Assembly: GCA_025963425.1 (NCBI GenBank) | Contig: JAOPUQ010000262.1 | Coordinates: 1 to 5,591, forward strand | Reading direction: 5' to 3' | DNA from: Modestobacter sp. | Lineage (GTDB): Bacteria; Actinomycetota; Actinomycetes; Mycobacteriales; Geodermatophilaceae | Length of the DNA stretch: 5,591 bases | Part shown: piece by piece, positions 1 to 4,064 of the stretch | How positions within the stretch are numbered: the stretch's first letter is position 1 | Layout of the letters: the number at the start of each line of letters is the position of its first letter | Translations under genes and position numbers: made by a program | The notes under the pieces: model-generated | The model's input: the letters and a program-made list of their open reading frames with translations, nothing else | Databases searched by the model: none | What the model was told of the DNA's origin: nothing

Positions 1-967
1 CCCCGAAGGTCTCCCGGCCGGGGTGCTCGAAGACGATGTCGGAGTCGTCCCCGCCGGTCAGCTCGCGGATCTTCGCGCCCAGGCGCTGCCACTCCTTGGG
101 GTCCTGGGTGTGCTCGTCCTTCCAGAACGTGTACCCCTCGGCCGATCGGTCGATGACCAGCTCAGCGCCCATGGCGCGCACGATGTCCGCCTTCTCCGGG
201 CTGCTGACCACGCAGACCGGGATGGCGCCGCCGTTGAGCGCCATCTGGGTGGCGTAGGAGCCCAGGCCACCGGACGCGCCCCAGATCAGCACGACGTCGC
301 CCTGCTTCATGTTGGCGCCGTTGTGGCTGACCAGCTGCCGGTAGGCGGTGGAGTTCACCAGCCCCGGCACCGCGGCCTCCTCCCACGTCAGGTGGGCGGG
401 CTTGGGCATGAGCTGGTTGCTCTTGACCAGGGCGAGCTCGGCGAGACCGCCGAAGTTGGTCTCGAAGCCCCAGATCCGCTGCTGCGGGTCCATCATCGTG
501 TCGTCGTGGCCGGCCGGGTCCTCGAGCTCGACGGACAGGCAGTGGGCCACGACCTCGTCGCCGGGCTTCCACTTGTTGACCCCGGGCCCCACCCGCAGGA
601 CGACGCCGGCCAGGTCGGAGCCGACCACGTGGTACGGCAGGTCGTGCTTCCTGGTGAGGTCGGAGACCTTGCCGTAGCGGGCGAGGAAGCCGAAGGTCGA
701 GACCGGCTCGAAGATCGACGTCCAGACGGTGTTGTAGTTCACCGAGGAGGCCATCACGGCCACGATCGCCTCGCCGGGGCCGAGCTCCGGGGTGGGCACC
801 TCGTCGACGTGCAGTGACTTGCGCGGGTCCTTGTCCTTGGTGGCCAGGCCCTCGAACATGTCCTGCTCGTCCTTGCGCACCACCACCGCGCGATAGGACT
901 CCGGGACGGGCAGGCCGCCCACGGCGTCGAGCTGATCGGCGAGGATGGCGTCCTTGATCTCGTCCAT
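1..967 (-). CDS. ccr: Crotonyl-CoA carboxylase/reductase, N-terminal 322 residues (3' end outside window)
   Basis: This enzyme carries out the NADPH-dependent reductive carboxylation of crotonyl-CoA with CO2 to (2S)-ethylmalonyl-CoA. It is cytoplasmic and is the signature enzyme of the ethylmalonyl-CoA pathway; it also supplies ethylmalonyl extender units. It belongs to the MDR superfamily. The reading frame is open without a stop from ATG 967 to the left edge. Visible motifs are DKDPRKSLH (residues 45-53), SSVNYNTVWTSIFEPVS (74-90), the nucleotide-binding WGASGGLGSYA (229-239) and FEHPGRETFG at the edge (313-322). In the characterised Kitasatospora enzyme the CO2-binding residues are Asn81, Phe170, Glu171 and His365. 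Here the first three align to N79, F168 and E169, and the His lies beyond the window. Family members are about 430-450 residues, so roughly 72% is present. A GGGAG ribosome site (973-977 on the complement) lies 5 nt before the ATG, and the N-terminus matches the remembered Streptomyces protein. The epimerase gene lies upstream on the same strand. Confidence 0.97.
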   Translation of the reverse strand, partial: MDEIKDAILADQLDAVGGLPVPESYRAVVVRKDEQDMFEGLATKDKDPRKSLHVDEVPTPELGPGEAIVAVMASSVNYNTVWTSIFEPVSTFGFLARYGKVSDLTRKHDLPYHVVGSDLAGVVLRVGPGVNKWKPGDEVVAHCLSVELEDPAGHDDTMMDPQQRIWGFETNFGGLAELALVKSNQLMPKPAHLTWEEAAVPGLVNSTAYRQLVSHNGANMKQGDVVLIWGASGGLGSYATQMALNGGAIPVCVVSSPEKADIVRAMGAELVIDRSAEGYTFWKDEHTQDPKEWQRLGAKIRELTGGDDSDIVFEHPGRETFG

Positions 968-972
968 GCGGG

Positions 973-977
973 CTCCC
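973..977 (-). promoter_or_regulatory. Ribosome binding site of ccr
   Basis: The complement reads GGGAG, 5 nt upstream of ATG 967. It supports this start over any other in the frame. Confidence 0.6.
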
Positions 978-1023
978 GGGTCGTCGTTGGCTCGGAGGGG
1001 GCAGGTGCGGTCGGCGCGGATGT

Positions 1024-1035
1024 TACTGGTCAGTA
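1024..1035. promoter_or_regulatory. Perfect inverted repeat TACTG-GT-CAGTA, candidate operator upstream of ccr
   Basis: The 12-bp site consists of two 5-bp arms in perfect inverted order separated by 2 bp. It is A/T-richer than its surroundings and sits 57-68 bp upstream of the ccr start codon, touching a candidate -10 element. Short palindromes of this shape are typical of TetR-family operators that control acyl-CoA metabolism genes in actinobacteria. No regulator gene is in the window, and I cannot assign the motif to a named regulator. It could also be chance. Confidence 0.35.
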
Positions 1036-1060
1036 GCGGGCCTGGGCCAGCCCACGCGGA

Positions 1061-1516
1061 TCAGGAGCCGGCGGCGGCCGGCTCGACCAGCTCGACGAGC
1101 ACGCCGCCGGCGTCCTTGGGGTGGACGAAGTTGACCCGGCTGCCGGACGTGCCCCGGCGAGGGGCGTCGTAGAGCAGGCGCAGGCCACGGTCGCGCAGCG
1201 TCGCGCTGACCGCCTCGACGTCGGTCACCCGGAAGGCCAGCTGCTGCAGCCCGGGCCCGGAGCGGCCGATGAACTTCGCGATCGTCGACTCGGGGGTCAG
1301 CGGCGCCAGCAGCTGGATGCGCGTCTCGCCGTCGCCGACGGCGAGCATCGCCTCGCGGACGCCCTGCTCCTCGTTGGTCTCCTCGTGCACCGACCGCACG
1401 CCGAAGGCCCGGTCGTAGAAGGCGATCGCCTCGTCGAGGTCGGGCACCGCGATGCCGACGTGGTCGATGGTGGTGAACAGGCCCGCGGGCAGGCCGGTGT
1501 GCGCGTCGTTGGTCAC
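1061..1516 (-). CDS. mce: Methylmalonyl-CoA epimerase (vicinal oxygen chelate family)
   Basis: This enzyme interconverts (2R)- and (2S)-methylmalonyl-CoA, and homologs also act on ethylmalonyl-CoA. It links carboxylase products to the B12-dependent mutases. The product has 151 residues, the usual size. It has two glyoxalase-like modules: module 1 begins TIDHVGIAVPDLDEAI (16-31) and module 2 begins GPGLQQLAFRVTDV (87-100). The family signature NEEQGVREAML is at 48-58, and the C-terminus has SGSRVNFVHPKDAGGVLVEL. Likely metal ligands are H19, Q68 and E142. The fourth ligand is usually the second His of an HH pair, but here it is Q92 in LQQLAF. An acidic residue in NEEQ (E49/E50) is the probable acid-base catalyst by family analogy. 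The GTG start at 1516 is chosen because AGGA (1524-1527 on the complement) lies 7 nt upstream and because the alignable domain starts soon after. Upstream frames contain only non-homologous translation. It is divergent from the thiolase and lies upstream of ccr with a 93-bp gap, so partial co-transcription with ccr is plausible. Confidence 0.95.
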   Translation of the reverse strand: MTNDAHTGLPAGLFTTIDHVGIAVPDLDEAIAFYDRAFGVRSVHEETNEEQGVREAMLAVGDGETRIQLLAPLTPESTIAKFIGRSGPGLQQLAFRVTDVEAVSATLRDRGLRLLYDAPRRGTSGSRVNFVHPKDAGGVLVELVEPAAAGS

Positions 1517-1741
1517 ACCGGCATCCTGCCGCCGCGCCGGGGTGGCGCACAGCTTGTTGTGTCCGGGTTCACGAACAGCGCTCGCCGCGACGCTCCCACG
1601 ACCGTCAGCGCGCCCTGGTCGGTGCAGGATCGCGGTTCGCGAGCGTGACGTGGGACACCAAGGCTTCGACCGCCGGGTTGTCGCCTTATCCTGGGCGGAG
1701 CCCGAGGCGCCGCCGGTGCCTGCGCGCTGTCCCGCGAAGCG

Positions 1742-1756
1742 GCCGCCAACGGCGGC
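1742..1756 (+). other. GC hairpin in the 5' leader of the thiolase gene
   Basis: GCCGCC-AAC-GGCGGC forms a perfect 6-bp stem with a 3-nt loop, and flanking GGCC/CCGG bases could extend it with a bulge. It ends 13 nt before the GGAGG ribosome site, so it would lie in the mRNA leader. It has no T-tract and is not a terminator. In DNA this GC-rich, such stems often occur by chance. Confidence 0.3.
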
Positions 1757-1769
1757 GGCCGGAGCCACT

Positions 1770-1774
1770 GGAGG
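1770..1774 (+). promoter_or_regulatory. Strong ribosome binding site that fixes the TTG start of the thiolase
   Basis: GGAGG lies 6 nt before TTG 1781. No ATG or GTG is placed better in this frame; the first in-frame ATG falls inside the conserved GARTPMGR motif. The rare TTG is therefore the likely start. Confidence 0.75.
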
Positions 1775-1780
1775 CCTCCC

Positions 1781-2986
1781 TTGAGTCAGCCCGCACAGCC
1801 CCGATCGGTCATCGTCAGCGGCGCACGCACCCCCATGGGGCGCCTGCTCGGCTCGCTGAAGGACTTCTCCGCCGCCGACCTCGGCGGGGTCGCGATCAAG
1901 GCGGCCCTGGAGCGTGCCGGCATCACCGGCGACCAGGTCGACTACGTGATCATGGGCCACGTCATCCAGGCCGGCGCCGGCCAGAACCCGGCCCGCCCGG
2001 CCGCGGTCGCCGGCGGCATCCCGATGACGGTGCCGTCGTTCACCCTCAACAAGGTCTGCCTGTCCGGCATCGACGCCATCGCGCTGGCCGACCAGCTCAT
2101 CCGCGCCGGCGAGTTCGACGTCGTCGTGGCCGGCGGCATGGAGTCGATGACGCAGGCCCCGCACCTGCTGGCCAACTCCCGCACCGGCACCAAGTACGGC
2201 GACACGAAGCTCGTCGACGCGATGGCCCACGACGGGCTCACCGACACCTTCGACCAGGTGGCCATGGGCGCGCTGACCGAGGAGGCCAACTCCCGGTACG
2301 GGCTGACCCGCGAGGAGCAGGACGCCTTCGCCGCCGCCAGCCACCAGAAGGCGGCCGCGGCGCAGAAGAACGGCCTGTTCGACGAGGAGATCACTCCGGT
2401 GCTCATCCCGCAGCGCAAGGGCGACCCGATCGAGTTCCGCGAGGACGAGGGCATCCGCGCCGACACCACGGCCGAGAGCCTGTCCAAGCTCAAGCCCGCG
2501 TTCGCCAAGGACGGCACCATCACCGCGGCCTCGGCGTCCCAGATCTCCGACGGGGCCTGCGCCGTCGTCGTCATGTCCGCGGCCAAGGCCGCCGAGCTGG
2601 GCCTGACCCCGCTGGCCGAGATCGGCGCGCACGGCGTCGTGGCCGGTCCGGACGCCTCACTGCAGCAGCAGCCGTCCCGAGCGATCGCCAAGGCCTGCGC
2701 CCGGGAGGGGATCGACCCGGCCGACCTGGACCTCGTTGAGCTGAACGAGGCCTTCGCCGCCGTCGGCATCGTCTCCACCCGCGAGCTCGGCATCGACCCG
2801 GAGAAGGTCAACCCCAACGGCGGCGCGATCGCGCTGGGCCACCCGGTCGGGATGAGCGGCGCGCGCATCGTGCTGCACCTGGTGCTGGAGCTCGGCCGCC
2901 GCGGTGGCGGGGTCGGCGCGGCCGCCCTGTGCGGCGGCGGCGGCCAGGGCGACGCCCTGGTGCTGCACGTGCCCGCTCGCAGTTGA
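1781..2986 (+). CDS. fadA4: Acetyl-CoA C-acetyltransferase (FadA4-type thiolase)
   Basis: This thiolase catalyses the reversible condensation of two acetyl-CoA to acetoacetyl-CoA. It is cytoplasmic and would form the entry step of the ethylmalonyl-CoA route, or the last step of ketone/fatty-acid breakdown. The product has 401 residues, normal for the family (about 390-400). The N-terminal domain opens with VIVSGARTPMGRLLGSLKD (10-28). The acyl-accepting Cys is C93 in NKVCLSGIDAIALADQL. Further family motifs are GGMESMTQAPHLL (118-130), LNEAFAAVG (321-329), GGAIALGHPVGMSGARI (347-363, catalytic H354) and CGGGGQGDAL (384-393, catalytic C384). All catalytic residues are present. The central ASASQISDGA and IGAHGVVAGPD resemble mycobacterial FadA4 (Rv1323) as I remember it; that gene neighbours the epimerase gene Rv1322A. 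The TTG start is supported by a GGAGG site. The gene overlaps the next gene by 4 nt, which indicates one transcript. Confidence 0.96.
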   Translation: MSQPAQPRSVIVSGARTPMGRLLGSLKDFSAADLGGVAIKAALERAGITGDQVDYVIMGHVIQAGAGQNPARPAAVAGGIPMTVPSFTLNKVCLSGIDAIALADQLIRAGEFDVVVAGGMESMTQAPHLLANSRTGTKYGDTKLVDAMAHDGLTDTFDQVAMGALTEEANSRYGLTREEQDAFAAASHQKAAAAQKNGLFDEEITPVLIPQRKGDPIEFREDEGIRADTTAESLSKLKPAFAKDGTITAASASQISDGACAVVVMSAAKAAELGLTPLAEIGAHGVVAGPDASLQQQPSRAIAKACAREGIDPADLDLVELNEAFAAVGIVSTRELGIDPEKVNPNGGAIALGHPVGMSGARIVLHLVLELGRRGGGVGAAALCGGGGQGDALVLHVPARS

Positions 2987-4011
2987 CCGACTCGCCGGAG
3001 AGCACCGCAGTCCGGACGCCGGACCCCGCCGCCCGCCCCGGGCGGCGGGGCAGGCGTGCAGCGGACGTGGGCGCGCTGGTCGACCGGGCCCGGGACGGCG
3101 ACGCCCGCTCGGTGGCCCGGCTGATCTCGCTGGTCGAGGACGCCAGCCCGCTGCTGCGCGAGGTGGCGGCAGCCCTCACACCGCACACCGGCCGGGCCCA
3201 GGTGCTGGGCCTGACCGGCCCGCCCGGCGTCGGCAAGTCGACGACGACCACCGCGCTGGTGAGGGCCTACCGGGCCGCGGGCAAGCGGGTGGGCGTGCTC
3301 GCCGTGGACCCCTCGTCCCCCTTCTCCGGCGGAGCGCTGCTCGGCGACCGGGTGCGGATGACCGACCACGCCGGGGACCCGGGGGTCTTCATCCGCTCGA
3401 TGGCCTCCCGCGGTCACCTGGGCGGCCTCGCCTGGGCCACTCCCCAGGCGCTGCGTGTGCTGGACGCCGCCGGCTGTGACGTCGTGCTCGTCGAGACCGT
3501 CGGCGTCGGGCAGTCCGAGCTGGAGGTCGCGTCCCTGGCCGACACCACGCTGGTGCTGCTGGCGCCGGGGATGGGCGACGGCATCCAGGCGGCCAAGGCC
3601 GGGATCCTCGAGGTCGCCGACGTCTTCGTGGTGAACAAGGCCGACCGGGACGGCGCCGCCCAGACCGTCCGCGACCTGCGCTCGATGCTCTCCCTGGGCG
3701 GGCAGGCCGGGGACGGCGCCTGGCGTCCGCCCATCGTCTCGACGGTCGCCTCGCGGGAGACCGACAACGGGGTGCCCGACGTCCTCGCCCGGATCGAGGA
3801 GCACTCCGCCTGGCTGGCCGCCTCCGGTGAGGGCCGGCGCCGGCGCGTGGCGCGCGCCGCGAGCGAGGTCGAGGCCATCGCGCTGGCCGGTCTGCGGGCC
3901 CGGTTGGGCGACGTGCACGGATCGGCGGCGCTGGGCACGCTGGCCGAGCAGGTGGTCGCGGGTGACACCGATCCCTACCGTGCCGCCGACGAACTGGTCG
4001 CCCGGCTCTGA
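2983..4011 (+). CDS. meaB: Methylmalonyl-CoA mutase-associated GTPase (MeaB/ArgK family)
   Basis: This G3E-family GTPase is a chaperone that gates cofactor loading and protects adenosylcobalamin-dependent acyl-CoA mutases (methylmalonyl-, and in Methylobacterium also ethylmalonyl-CoA mutase) from inactivation. From TTG 2983 it has 342 residues; relatives have about 310-340. Motifs are Walker A GPPGVGKST (79-87), AVDPSSPFSGGALLGDRVRM (107-126), switch/Walker B-like ETVGVGQSE (171-179), PGMGDGIQAAKAGILE (195-210) and the base-recognition NKAD (218-221). The TTG overlaps the thiolase TGA as TTGA, and no Shine-Dalgarno is visible, so coupled re-initiation is likely. Residues 1-27 are Pro/Arg-rich and not conserved. 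An in-frame GTG at 3067 would start exactly at the conserved helix (VGALVDRARDGDARSVARL) and is a real alternative; GTG 2929 is less likely. The mutase itself is not in the window. Confidence 0.93.
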   Translation: MTDSPESTAVRTPDPAARPGRRGRRAADVGALVDRARDGDARSVARLISLVEDASPLLREVAAALTPHTGRAQVLGLTGPPGVGKSTTTTALVRAYRAAGKRVGVLAVDPSSPFSGGALLGDRVRMTDHAGDPGVFIRSMASRGHLGGLAWATPQALRVLDAAGCDVVLVETVGVGQSELEVASLADTTLVLLAPGMGDGIQAAKAGILEVADVFVVNKADRDGAAQTVRDLRSMLSLGGQAGDGAWRPPIVSTVASRETDNGVPDVLARIEEHSAWLAASGEGRRRRVARAASEVEAIALAGLRARLGDVHGSAALGTLAEQVVAGDTDPYRAADELVARL

Positions 4012-4029
4012 GCAGCTGATCGGTCATCG

Positions 4030-4042
4030 CGCCGTCCCGGCG
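4030..4042 (+). other. Short hairpin between meaB and the oxidoreductase gene
   Basis: CGCCG-TCC-CGGCG forms a 5-bp stem with a 3-nt loop, 18 nt after the meaB stop. It has no T-tract and a short stem, so I do not call it a terminator. With a gap of only 53 bp and a good ribosome site after it, the downstream gene is probably on the same transcript. Confidence 0.2.
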
Positions 4043-4050
4043 GTGCGCGG

Positions 4051-4057
4051 GAGAGGA
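4051..4057 (+). promoter_or_regulatory. Ribosome binding site that fixes the GTG start of the oxidoreductase
   Basis: GAGAGGA lies 7 nt before GTG 4065. The ATG at 4057-4059 is out of frame and reads only three codons to a TGA, so it cannot be the gene's start. Confidence 0.65.
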
Positions 4058-4064
4058 TGGCCCG

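Larger units (their letters stand above)
968..1060 (-). promoter_or_regulatory. mce-ccr intergenic region with possible ccr promoter
   Basis: These 93 bp separate the epimerase stop from the ccr ATG. On the minus strand, TAACAT (complement of 1020-1025) matches four of six positions of a sigma-70-type -10 box. It would put transcription start about 45 nt before the ccr start codon. I see no good -35 box at 16-18 nt spacing. A perfect palindrome (1024-1035) overlaps the upstream edge of this candidate -10. No T-rich terminator follows mce, so read-through from mce into ccr is also possible. The promoter call is weak and rests on composition and position only. Confidence 0.3.
1517..1780. promoter_or_regulatory. 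Divergent intergenic region between mce and the thiolase gene
   Basis: These 264 bp lie between the two start codons and must hold the outward promoters for both arms. I find no convincing gene in them. The visible structure is a small inverted repeat GTTC-AC-GAAC (1567-1576), a comparatively A/T-rich patch CTTATCCT (1685-1692) that could serve as a -10 region for the plus-strand genes (TTATCC 1686-1691, with TTCGAC at 1665-1670 as a poor -35 at 15-nt spacing), and a GC hairpin just before the thiolase ribosome site. The promoter assignments are weak. The divergent layout itself is certain. Confidence 0.45.

Noticed and set aside
23..817. Plus-strand open frame opposite ccr
   Set aside because: It is the complement of a complete and well-conserved ccr reading frame, with no recognisable domain of its own.
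1567..1576. LexA/SOS box
   Set aside because: The actinobacterial SOS box has GAAC before GTTC with a 4-bp spacer. Here the order is reversed (GTTC-AC-GAAC) and the spacer is 2 bp.
1061..2632. A single 523-residue protein including the epimerase with a long N-terminal extension
   Set aside because: Only the last 151 residues match the epimerase. The extension runs through the intergenic region and antisense to the thiolase, and a good ribosome site precedes GTG 1516.
1942..3918. Very long open frame on the minus strand opposite the thiolase and meaB
   Set aside because: Its translation is low-complexity Arg/Ala/Gly/Pro-rich and Ser-rich sequence without a recognisable domain. The plus strand carries complete thiolase and meaB motifs there. 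Long antisense frames are expected in DNA this GC-rich.
1803..4029. 12-bp direct repeat GATCGGTCATCG at 1803-1814 and 4018-4029
   Set aside because: About one 12-mer match is expected by chance in a window of this size, and more with this base composition. One copy lies within thiolase coding sequence.
4012..4064. Rho-independent terminator after meaB
   Set aside because: Only a 5-bp stem is present and no T-tract follows, so it does not meet the usual form.
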